Part shown: piece after piece, positions 10,784 through 18,345 of the stretch | Position numbering within the stretch: the first letter of the stretch is position 1 | Layout: each line of letters opens with the position of its first letter | Origin: JAJEFO01 sp009843725 | GTDB lineage: Bacteria; Pseudomonadota; Alphaproteobacteria; Rhodobacterales; Rhodobacteraceae | Assembly: GCA_965243215.1 (NCBI GenBank) | Contig: CBDEUJ010000004.1 | Span: 1,364,001-1,428,000 of the forward strand | DNA: 64,000 nt | Direction: 5' to 3' | Notes under the pieces: model-generated | Database searches by the model: none | Told to the model about the DNA's origin: nothing | What the model saw: only the letters and a program-made list of their open reading frames with translations | Position numbers and translations under genes: made by a program

Positions 10784-10945
10784 TGCCTTGTTGCCGAACC
10801 GGAACAGGCGACCTGCGCGCTTCTCGCACTCGACGAAGCCATCGCCGATGCGCAGGACGAACCAGACATTGCCGACACCGACGCGCGGGACAAGCCCGAA
10901 CCTGCATCACTCGGACAGCCTGCCGCGATCAGTCGACCCTCCATC

Positions 10946-12142
10946 GCAGTGTTGCCCTTTGTGGAGCTTGGCGAATCCGGCAGGGACTTCCTGTGCGATG
11001 CCATAGTCAGCGAAATCACACTCGCACTTTCGCAAATGAGGGAATTCTTCGTCATAGCTCGACAATCCAGTTTTGCTTACAAGGATCGCTGTGTCGACGC
11101 GCGCGAAGCTGGAGCCGCACTGGGAGCCCGCTACATCCTCGACGGCGTACTGCAACGCTCCGGTCGCCAACTCCGCCTGAACATCCAACTCGTGGACACG
11201 TCCATCGGCACTGTCACTATGGCGCAAAGCTTCGAGAGCGACGAAGACGACATCCTGCACATGCAGGTCAAGATCGCCCAACAGGTCGCGGGCGTCATTC
11301 TGCCCTCCGTCCGCCGCCAGGAGATCGCCGCCATCCAGCGCATGGCCCCACAGGAGCTCAACGCGTATGGCCTCGTGCTTAGCGCCTTCCCGAAATTCTG
11401 GGCGCATGAGCGCGACGAGAACCTCGAAGCGATTCGACTGTTTTCCGATGCCATCAACCGCGAGCCGAACTTTGCCCTCGCCCACGGGCTCAAGGCTTGG
11501 TGCCACGCGCAAAACACCTGCTACATCTGGACAGATGACCCCGTCGCGGAACGCGCTGTTGCGCTCGACCACGCACGCACTGCCGCCGCTTGCCGCGAAA
11601 ACGACGCCACCGCCCTAACCGCCATCGGCGCCACCTACTCCATGGTCACCAACGACCGCACTCTCGCGCGTCACTTCATTGATCGCAGCCTCGCCATAGA
11701 CCCCTGCAACGCCTGGGCCTGGATGCGCGACGGCTGGCTGCGTGTGCTCGGAAACGACCCCCGAACCGCCCTCGACAGCTTCAGAAAATCCGAAGAACTC
11801 AGCCCCCTAGATCCCTTTCTGTTCAATGTCTATTTCGGTCAGGCCTTGGCCTGGTCGCTGCTGGGGGAAGTGGAACGTGCCATCGAGCTGGTCTGCCGCG
11901 GCCTGAAGCACGGACCCGCGGTGAACTGGGCTTACCGGATGCTTGCGTCCTTCTACGCCCAAGCCGAGGATCGAGACGGCATGTTGCGCAGTCTGACCAG
12001 ATTCCGCGAACATTACCCCGGTGTGACCATTGCGCAGCTGACCGCAAGCCTCCCGCCAATAATGGTCGAAAGCAATCCGTCCTACATGGACATGCTTCGG
12101 CGTGCCGGCATTCCAGAAGGTCGTGGTCCGGTAGGGTCTTGA
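10946..12142 (+). CDS. TolB-like/TPR-domain protein, N-terminally truncated
   Basis: About 398 residues from a GTG (10946) or TTG (10949). It begins at the conserved LPF motif of the domain that follows DNA-binding or adenylate-cyclase modules in CadC/SARP-like and class III cyclase proteins (SEITLALSQMREFFVIARQS, GARYILDGVLQRSG, RLNIQLVDT). About 8 TPR-like helical repeats follow (LFSDAINREPNFALAHGLKA, RSLAIDPCNAWAWMRDG). The same frame is open upstream to a TGA near 10782 without a start codon, and includes the usual linker up to SRPSIAV. The N-terminal sensor or output domain has therefore been lost at the joint with the cas3 fragment. Probably non-functional. Confidence 0.72.
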   Translation, partial: AVLPFVELGESGRDFLCDAIVSEITLALSQMREFFVIARQSSFAYKDRCVDAREAGAALGARYILDGVLQRSGRQLRLNIQLVDTSIGTVTMAQSFESDEDDILHMQVKIAQQVAGVILPSVRRQEIAAIQRMAPQELNAYGLVLSAFPKFWAHERDENLEAIRLFSDAINREPNFALAHGLKAWCHAQNTCYIWTDDPVAERAVALDHARTAAACRENDATALTAIGATYSMVTNDRTLARHFIDRSLAIDPCNAWAWMRDGWLRVLGNDPRTALDSFRKSEELSPLDPFLFNVYFGQALAWSLLGEVERAIELVCRGLKHGPAVNWAYRMLASFYAQAEDRDGMLRSLTRFREHYPGVTIAQLTASLPPIMVESNPSYMDMLRRAGIPEGRGPVGS

Positions 12143-12154
12143 CCTCAAGGGCCT

Positions 12155-12290
12155 TGTCGCAAAATTCGGGTTCGGCGCGTAGCTTTCCTCTCACCGGGAC
12201 GCCCTACGCCGGGTTGTCGGCCGGCGAGGCAGAGCGCGGCGTCCGGCTCGGCTGGCGGCTCAGGCCGGCCGGCAAGTCCGCGACGCCGTA
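12155..12290 (+). pseudogene. Autotransporter/outer-membrane beta-barrel C-terminal relic
   Basis: The stretch FPLTGTPYAGLSAGEAERG followed by VRLGWRLRPAG resembles the barrel segment (FTGTPYAG...RLGWRL) near the end of large alphaproteobacterial autotransporters. The preceding KFGFGA lies in another frame, so a frameshift is implied. Only about 45 residues remain. Confidence 0.45.
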
Positions 12291-12497
12291 TGACGGTCTG
12301 CCATGGCAGACGACAAGATCAGTCCGCATGCAGGCGCTCGGTTCCACTTCGGGCGGACGAAGGGAGAGGGAGGGCTTCACCGCCGCCAGATGCCGGCCCT
12401 TGCTGTGACGCCCCGCCTTGGCGCGTCGCCGCGGCCATGGCACCGAAGCCGGACGGGCGGGGAGGAGGCGTCCTGTCCGGCCCCGCCGCCGGGGCGG

Positions 12498-12905
12498 TCA
12501 CCATTGCCATTCCAGTCCGAGCGCGGCCTCGAAGTCGTCCTCGCCCGCGGCGAGGTCGGCGCCGGCCGCGGACCGCAGGCCGGTCCGCTCCCTGCCCTAT
12601 CTCAGCGCCGTCCCGATCCCGGCCCCGTCCGCCCCTGTACCGGGGTCGAGCCAGAAGTAGCGCGCCGGACCCGCGCCGCGCCCCTCGTCCGGCGCGTCCG
12701 GGCTGCCGGAGACGCGCCCGTAGCCCGTAGGCGCCGCCCACCATGCCGAGGCGCCAGGCGGAGAGGTCCGTCCCCCACGCCATCTCGACGTCGAGGGTCC
12801 GGTCCCCGCCCGCGTCGCCGGGGACGGGAAGCGTCTCCGCGTCGAGCAGCGCCGCCACGCCGCCCGATGGTGCGCCGTGCCGCTGGCGAAGTTCGGGCCG
12901 CTCAC
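12498..12905 (-). pseudogene. Frameshifted beta-barrel protein relic
   Basis: Read across three frames, this strand gives LDVEMAWGTDLSAWRLGMVG, GAYGRVSGSPD, and a last stretch GEDDFEAALGLEWQW before a stop. This is the alternating-hydrophobic pattern and terminal aromatic residue of outer-membrane barrel strands. At least two frameshifts are needed. Together with 12155-12290 it suggests wreckage of autotransporter-type genes. The family call is tentative. Confidence 0.35.
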
Positions 12906-13113
12906 CTGCCCGCGCCTTTCAGGCGGGCGTCAAGCCCGAGGGTGTCCTCAAGTCATCTGGCCCCTGCCCCGTCGCGCGAAGCGCGGCCGGGCCCGTTCCC
13001 GGTGTCAAGGGCTTTTCATGGCGTCAGACAATCTTTTCCGCGACCGGCAAATGGGCGGGGCCTGTTGGTTTCCCCGGACCCGTGCCGGACAATTGCCGGG
13101 AATCCAGCGCACC

Positions 13114-13386
13114 TCAATGGACGTACTCCCCTTGCCCTGTCGCCACTTCGTGGGTCATGCCCGGTTCGGTGTTGGCGATGCCCGGGAAGACGGTTCCCCA
13201 GGCCTTGGCCTGGGCGACCCGCTCATCGCACGCCTCGCACCCGCAGTCGCCGGACGCGACAAGGTCCGCAAGGTATGCGCACATTTCCGGCAAGGCCTCG
13301 CAGGCCTCGCGGGGAAGCTCGATCCTGACGGTGTCCTTGGCTTCATTCCAGGCACGCTCGTCGGCATCTGGCGCACTGTCCTTCAT
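13114..13386 (-). CDS. Small hypothetical protein
   Basis: A 90-residue acidic protein starting MKDSAPDADERAWNEAKDTV, with a CGCEACDERV segment (three cysteines) that could bind metal. Its ATG overlaps the stop of the upstream IS21-type fragment by four bases. No family recognised. The composition is more protein-like than other frames here. Upstream on this strand (12906-13113 lies downstream) nothing else is supported. Confidence 0.4.
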   Translation of the reverse strand: MKDSAPDADERAWNEAKDTVRIELPREACEALPEMCAYLADLVASGDCGCEACDERVAQAKAWGTVFPGIANTEPGMTHEVATGQGEYVH

Positions 13387-13586
13387 TCCGCCTCCAGCGC
13401 CGCGTCGTGCAGCCCGACCGCCTCCGGCCAGCTCAGGCCGGAAGCCGCGAACCGTGCCAGGGTCTGCGCGACCGAGCGCCGCGCGAGGCCGCAGTGGGTC
13501 GCGATCGCCCGGGCGCTGCGGCCTTCGTCAAAATGAAACTCCAGTATCTTCCTTGCTTTCCTCATGGGCAGCTTCTTCTGTGCCAT
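13383..13586 (-). pseudogene. IS21-family transposase IstA, N-terminal fragment
   Basis: MAQKKLPMRKARKILEFHFD followed by EGRSARAIATHCGLARRSV and FAASGLSWPEA is the N-terminal helix-turn-helix of IstA-type transposases. The frame stops at LHDAALEAE, about where IstA normally continues into its catalytic domain, so only about 67 residues remain. The upstream flank carries the element's repeated end motif (13683-13724). An insertion-sequence relic. Confidence 0.68.
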
Positions 13587-13682
13587 CCGGTTCCTTCTCG
13601 GAGTGATCGGTGAAGTCCGAGGTGTTGAACGGCACGCTGAATCAAGCCAAGGCCTGTCGCCCCGACGGGTGGCTCCCATGAC

Positions 13683-13724
13683 GAAACCGGGTGGCTACCT
13701 TGCCTGAAACTGGGTGGCTACATT
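13683..13724. repeat. Tandem IS21-type terminal repeats
   Basis: Two near-identical 19-base units, GAAACCGGGTGGCTACCTT (13683-13701) and GAAACTGGGTGGCTACATT (13706-13724), lie upstream of the istA fragment. IS21-family elements carry multiple transposase-binding repeats at their ends, so this is probably the original element terminus. Confidence 0.6.
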
Positions 13725-14059
13725 CGTGAAATTTGGCAGCGCGGCGCCTACCTTACATCTCACTCGCTCATGCAATGTGTCTGTCATCTTTCACCTCCGT
13801 CGTTGACGGGGCCCAGACGACCACCAGAATCTCAGGCTGCAACGAGGGTGACGGCGCGGCGCCTGCACACGTCCTGCCCATCCGCGACCGCAGGCAGAGA
13901 CAGGAACGTGAGTGAGAGGTCCGATCCCAACTGGGCTCAGTCAGCCCCTTTCACGCAAGCCGCTGCCCAAGACCCGGAAGCGCGCCCGCAAGGCATTGAA
14001 CCTTTGACGTTTTTTAATGACCCGGTCGCGTCCGTTCACCTGCACCCGCCGTTCCGTAA
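13725..14059. other. No recognisable gene
   Basis: Between the IS21 end and the GalU-like gene no frame shows a known motif. The stretch contains a short T-run (TTTTTT near 14010) downstream of the GalU-like gene on the opposite strand but no clear terminator stem was seen. Confidence 0.35.
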
Positions 14060-14938
14060 TCACAGCGCGGCCGCTGCCGCGCGGACGTCCGCCGCGAAGC
14101 CCGGCCCGAGCCCGGGATGCGCCAGCCCGAGCGCCAGGTTGGCGCGCAGGAGGCCGGCCTTCGTGCCGCAGTCGTGGCGCTGTCCCTCGAACCGCAGCGC
14201 GTGCACGCCGCGCGCCGACCGGGCCTCCGCCGAGACGGCGCCCGCGAGGTCCGTCTCTCCGCCGCCAGCGCGCCGGCAGGACCCGTCGAGGCGCGCCAGC
14301 ACCTCCGGAGCGAGCACATAGCGCCCGACGGCCGCGAGGCGCGACGGCGCGCGCTCCAGGAACGGCTTCTCGACCATGCCCGCGACCCACGCGAGCCGGG
14401 CCGCGCTTCCGCCGACGTCGAGTATGCCGTGGTCCGGGACGCGTTCCGGCGGCACCTCCATGGCGGCCACCACCGAGCCGCCGGTCTCCCGCTGCGCCTC
14501 GACGAGCTGGCGCAGGCAGGGCGTGCGCGCCTCGATCACGTCGTCGGGCAGGATCACCGCGAAGGACGCGTCCGGGCCGAGCAGCCCGCGCGCGCACCAG
14601 ACCGCGTGGCCCAGCCCGAGCGGGCGGGGCTGGCGCACGGTCCTGACCGACGCCGCGCCGCGCACCGATCCCCAGGTCTCCTCCGCCCAGGCCACCAGCG
14701 CACCCGCGCCCGGCGGCACGACGAGCGCGACCTCCGTGATGCCGGAGGCAAGCGCGTGGTCGATCAGCGGCCGGTCGACGAGCGTCATCATCGCCTTGGG
14801 AACCGACCGCGTGGCCGGCAGGAGACGGGCGTCGGCACCTACGGCCGGAATGACCGCCGCCGTCACCCGGCGTGGCGCCTCTCTTGCAGACGCCGCAAGC
14901 ACTTGCAGGGCAGCCGGGACGACCGGTCGATGCGCCAC
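14060..14938 (-). CDS. GalU-like UTP-glucose-1-phosphate uridylyltransferase with damaged nucleotide loop
   Basis: Resembles GalU, which makes UDP-glucose from UTP and glucose-1-phosphate. Family stretches are clear: LLPATRSVPKAMMTLVDRPL, PLGLGHAVWCAR, FAVILPDDVIEA, HGILDVGG, GMVEKPF, GRYVLAPEV and RFEGQRHDCGTKAG. But the nucleotide-binding loop, normally AGLGTR, reads VGADAR, and the helix after DRPLI is shortened by about eight residues. The first 25-30 residues are not GalU-like; a GTG at 14866 is an alternative start. It is probably a decaying or functionally shifted paralogue in a region full of fragments. Confidence 0.65.
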   Translation of the reverse strand: MAHRPVVPAALQVLAASAREAPRRVTAAVIPAVGADARLLPATRSVPKAMMTLVDRPLIDHALASGITEVALVVPPGAGALVAWAEETWGSVRGAASVRTVRQPRPLGLGHAVWCARGLLGPDASFAVILPDDVIEARTPCLRQLVEAQRETGGSVVAAMEVPPERVPDHGILDVGGSAARLAWVAGMVEKPFLERAPSRLAAVGRYVLAPEVLARLDGSCRRAGGGETDLAGAVSAEARSARGVHALRFEGQRHDCGTKAGLLRANLALGLAHPGLGPGFAADVRAAAAAL

Positions 14939-15067
14939 GGAGAGACCGTCGTTGCCATGGCGTCAACATGCCAGGCAGCAACCGACAGAAGGGATCCACG
15001 ATGAATGGCTTCAGCTGCATTGCCTTCAGCGCCGCAGACGCTCAGGTCGCGGATTGCAGCACCTGAC

Positions 15068-15330
15068 ATTCCCGCACGTTCTTCGAGGCGGCGAAGGCCG
15101 CAGACGTCGAGCGGTGCCTGGACCTGGGCGCCGACGTGAACGACCACGCCGAGGACGATTGGAGCCCATTGGTTGCGGCCGTGGTTAACCAGCGCATCGA
15201 CGTGGCAAGACTTCTCGTCGAGAGAGGCGCTCATCTCAATATGCGGATCGGTTGGCAGGCCTGGACGCCCTTGTACAATTGGGTGGACATACGGCGTGTT
15301 ATCGACATCGACACAGGCGGAGAATTGGAC
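15068..15330 (+). pseudogene. Ankyrin-repeat protein fragment
   Basis: In one frame the sequence reads FFEAAKAADVERCLDLGADV, then WSPLVAAVVNQRIDVARLLV and ERGAHLN with a further WTPLYN. These are two ankyrin helices-turn-helices with the usual spacing. A stop (15065) precedes it in frame and a different gene begins near 15344, so both ends are missing. A GTG at 15136 starts the longest frame but cuts through the first repeat. Confidence 0.6.
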
Positions 15331-15343
15331 TTTCAAGGAAGAA

Positions 15344-15687
15344 ATGATAATGTATCCGCTCAAACAAATTGGTGCTGGACTGGGCGACGAAGTCCCAACT
15401 TACACGCCAAGCCTACGTGCGGTGTCAGTCGACATTTGCAGTCCCACTTACGGCACATTTGCATATTTGACTTACCATTGCACCGAAGAAGACAAAACGC
15501 TTTTGTCAACGATTGAGATTTCAATCGGACGCCGGGAGGGTTTCTCCTGCCCGACGAAGCGGAGACCGTGATTGTCCCCGCTGACCTCAAGGCGGACATC
15601 CGAGAATTCCTGGAGCAGTGTCACGGCATATCGGAGAAGCGTGTCTACGATGACATTCACGGCTACATTCGGAACCAGGACGTTACG
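15344..15687 (+). pseudogene. Unknown gene, frameshifted and cut by the long-repeat boundary
   Basis: ATG at 15344 preceded by AAGGAAG. The frame encodes MIMYPLKQIGAGLGDEVPTY and continues to about 15535 (TLLSTIEISIGRREG). A frameshift at a G-run is needed to continue as FLLPDEAETVIVPADLKADI, then REFLEQCHGISEKRVYDDIH. The reading stops being coherent exactly at 15688, where the duplicated MATE block begins. Base composition is visibly more AT-rich than the neighbours, which suggests transfer. No family recognised. Confidence 0.5.
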
Positions 15688-16553
15688 ACCGCCATGAAGA
15701 GGAAGCCGCAGATCCGGGCGCCGATCCCGAAGCCGTCGCTGACGGCAGTGCCGAAGCTCACGGCGATTGCGGTGACCGCGGCGTGCTCGAGATTGTAGAG
15801 CGCCATCACGCCGCCCAGCGGCAGCCCGATGATCGCGATGCCTCGATAGAGAGGCGGGTGCCATCCGAGGTTGGCGGCGCTGAACACCCTCGCGCCGAAG
15901 CGGTTCCTGGCCAGGGACCTTGCCGCCAGCACCGTCGCGGCCGCCTGCGCGAGCACGGTTGCCCAGGCCGCGCCGACGATGCCCAGTCCCGGCCAGGAAC
16001 CGACCCCGAAGATGAGCGCCGGGTTCAGGGCCATGTTCAAGAGCAGGGCGAGCGCGGACGCGCGCGCGGCATCCGCCTCGCCGCCAAGCGAGCGCAGCGC
16101 CGTCATCATGGTCGAGTACGCCGGGACCAGCAGCAGCGAAAGCCAGATGACCTGCCCGTAGGCCGCGAGATGGCCGCGGGCCGCGGCGTCGATGTCGTAG
16201 AGTGGCACCGCCCACAGCATGAACGCACCGAAGGCGAGGGCCATCACCGCCCCAAGGACAAGCTTGAGAAGCAGCGCCTGCAGGATGACGTGGCCGGTCC
16301 GTTCCCGGTCACCGGAGCCGGCCGCCTGCGCGAAGAGCGGGACCGTGCCGGCGCCGACCACCTCGTTCAGCGCGAGAACGAGGAAGAGGGCTGAGGACGC
16401 GATCGCGATGGCTGTCGGCGCGCCGGCGCCGAGCCGCGCCACCCAGAAGATGTCGACGAGCTGGAAGGAGTAGTCGACGGCGTAGCTCAGGGACGCGAAG
16501 GCGCCAATGCGCGCAGCGCTTCTCCGGAACCCGTGGTCCCGATCGTCCGGCAT
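15663..16553 (-). pseudogene. Truncated second copy of the MATE exporter
   Basis: The N-terminal 288 or so codons match the MATE gene at the window start with scattered substitutions. At 15688 the repeat ends; the frame then runs into foreign sequence, reads VVTSWFRM and stops at 15663. About one third of the transporter is missing, so it cannot be functional as a complete MATE protein (usual length about 450). Start ATG at 16553, as in copy A. Its divergent WYL regulator partner remains intact. Confidence 0.85.
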
Positions 16554-16595
16554 GGCAGCCTCCCGGCTTGAATCACCCGGGGCTTCTTCGCATGG

Positions 16596-16617
16596 TGCCA
16601 CTGACAACTGTGTGGCA
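16596..16617. promoter_or_regulatory. Inverted-repeat operator candidate, second copy
   Basis: Same TGCCAC-N10-GTGGCA dyad as at 1035-1056, unchanged between the copies although flanking bases differ. This fits a binding site for the adjacent WYL regulator. Confidence 0.5.
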
Positions 16618-16636
16618 GCAGAGTCCGCGTACCGAA

Positions 16637-17344
16637 ATGTCCCGCATCGACCGCCTCTTCGAGCTTGTGCAGATCCTGCGCCGGTCCCGGCGCGCCATGA
16701 CGGGGAGGGAGATCGCGGAAGCGCTGGAGGTCAGCCTGCGCACCATATACCGGGACTGCGCCTCGCTGCAGGCGATGGGCGTCCCCGTGGAAGGCGAGGC
16801 CGGCGTCGGCTACGTGATGCGGCGCGGCTACGACCTGCCGCCGCTCGCCTTCACGAAGGAAGAGGCGGAGGCCGTCCTCGCCGGCCTCAGGATGCTCGGC
16901 CGGACCGGGGACGGCGCGTTGATCGCCGCCGCCGCAAGGGCGGAGTCCAAGCTCGTCGTGGCAAGGCAGGTTGCCGGTGATGCGGAGGACCCGCGACGTC
17001 TCGTCTCGCAGGCCGGGGCGCCGGACGCCCGGATGGACGTGCTCAGGACCGTTCGCGATGCCGTCGACACCGAAACCGGGATCGACGCCCGGTACCGCGA
17101 CCGCAACGGGCGCGTGACGCGCCGGCGGCTGCGCCCGCTGTGCCTGATCTACTACCCGGACGCGACGGTCCTCGCCGCCTGGTGCGAGCTGCGGCAGTCG
17201 TTCCGGCACTTCCGGGTCGACTGGTTCGAGGAGATTGTTCCGACCGGGGAGAGCTTTGCCGACGCCGGGAAGACTCTCCGGGAACAATGGCGGACCCTGG
17301 AGGGCTGGTCGCCGGACTACCCGGGCGCGGTCGGGCATGGATGA
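16637..17344 (+). CDS. YafY/DeoR-type HTH-WYL transcriptional regulator, second copy
   Basis: A 235-residue near-duplicate of the regulator at 1076-1783, with two substitutions (GDGALIAAAARAES instead of GDGALIGAAAKAES). HTH and WYL parts are intact and the start context is the same. Its natural target, the divergent MATE gene, is truncated here, so this copy may now regulate the distant intact exporter in trans. From 17364 to 17639 no further gene is recognised. Confidence 0.9.
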   Translation: MSRIDRLFELVQILRRSRRAMTGREIAEALEVSLRTIYRDCASLQAMGVPVEGEAGVGYVMRRGYDLPPLAFTKEEAEAVLAGLRMLGRTGDGALIAAAARAESKLVVARQVAGDAEDPRRLVSQAGAPDARMDVLRTVRDAVDTETGIDARYRDRNGRVTRRRLRPLCLIYYPDATVLAAWCELRQSFRHFRVDWFEEIVPTGESFADAGKTLREQWRTLEGWSPDYPGAVGHG

Positions 17345-17639
17345 ACGGCTGCCGTGAAGGAGTCGGGCCGAGAACGGGTGTTGCGCTCGACACTTGCTGA
17401 CTCCTTGCCCAGGTCATTGCCGCTCGATTCGTGGTTCTTCAGACGCGGGTCCAGAGCGTCATCAAGAGACGGCGCGTCCGGGCCCGATTGCCTCCGGGAT
17501 CCCGAAGAATGCAGTGAGCCAGCGAATGTCACGGGCAAGTGCGAGTTCACTGCACCGGAGACGCGACGCGCGCCAGCGATTGCAGCGCCTTATGATAGGC
17601 GAGTTGCCGCTGACGGGCATGAACTGCAGGACTGGAGGC

Positions 17640-18308
17640 CTAGCCGTCCTGTCTAGCGATTCGGAAGGGACTTGGGTCCCAGTTGCAGGCAAACCCGTCA
17701 CCGTCCGGATCGAGGCCCTTCCAGTCGCGCTCGGGTCCGCCCGATTCCAGGAATGCGGCCTGCGCCCGGTCGGTCCAGCCATACCTGGTGCAGGCACGGC
17801 TGTATCGTTCCTCGTTGAAACCGCCCCGACGGCGGTAGACCGGTTCGCCGACCTTGTTCGTTGCCGAGAGCGCATATGCCACGATGTTGGGCTCCGAACC
17901 TTCCGGACGGACTGGCAGATCTTCGGGCTCGACGACCCTGAGCGCCTCTCGCTGGCGTTGAAGCCTGTCGCGGTCGCTTTCGATGGTCTCGCGCGAGCTT
18001 ACCGCTTCAAAGTCCTGCTCGTCCGATATGACGGCGCGGTCGACTTCGCGCGAAGGGTTCGCCTCCACATCGCCCGCGCCCTGCGCCAGCGCATCCTGAC
18101 CTGGATCCGGATCTTCACCGGCCGGCCGCACACGTGAATCAGGCACAGGCGAATTCAGGGCCATGTCGCCCGGCGCATGTATGATGGCGATCTTGCTGGA
18201 AGGTCGTGATCCGGCCACGGCGTCCGAATCCGGACTTTCAAGGGGAACCTCGTCCATGCAGGCCGTAACGCCGCCAAGAGCGATCATTGCGATCAGACGG
18301 AAGGTCAT
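17640..18308 (-). CDS. Lipoprotein with C-terminal excalibur-type calcium-binding motif
   Basis: A 222-residue protein. Start ATG at 18308 gives a signal peptide with lipobox ending GVTAC, so Cys17 should be lipidated. The middle is a low-complexity acidic/arginine region with a coiled-coil-like part (RDRLQRQREALRVVEPEDL). The C-terminus has ACTRYGWTDRAQAAFLESGG and GLDPDGDGFACNWDP, matching the excalibur DxDxDGxxC calcium-binding pattern. Such lipoproteins are frequent in Rhodobacterales and of unknown role. It lies 37 bases downstream of gatA on the same strand. Confidence 0.82.
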   Translation of the reverse strand: MTFRLIAMIALGGVTACMDEVPLESPDSDAVAGSRPSSKIAIIHAPGDMALNSPVPDSRVRPAGEDPDPGQDALAQGAGDVEANPSREVDRAVISDEQDFEAVSSRETIESDRDRLQRQREALRVVEPEDLPVRPEGSEPNIVAYALSATNKVGEPVYRRRGGFNEERYSRACTRYGWTDRAQAAFLESGGPERDWKGLDPDGDGFACNWDPSPFRIARQDG

Positions 18309-18345
18309 TTCCTGTATGTGCCAATGCCTCTTCTGCAAAGATATT

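Larger units (their letters stand above)
15688..17363. repeat. Direct long repeat, copy B (MATE/WYL module)
   Basis: Second copy of 127-1802, same orientation, offset 15561. The left end interrupts an unrelated plus-strand gene and truncates MATE. The right end lies 19 bases past the regulator stop. The two copies bracket about 13.9 kb of DNA and are long enough for homologous recombination. Confidence 0.95.

Noticed and set aside
10000..12200. Possible CRISPR array near the cas3 fragment
   Set aside because: No regularly spaced 25-40 base repeats were seen within several kb on either side.
12743..13606. 287-codon plus-strand frame
   Set aside because: Serine/proline/arginine-rich chance frame opposite the IS21 fragment and the small minus-strand gene.
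13941..15020. 359-codon minus-strand frame over the GalU-like gene
   Set aside because: Glycine/arginine-rich shadow in another frame of the same strand; GalU motifs lie in the 14060-14938 frame.
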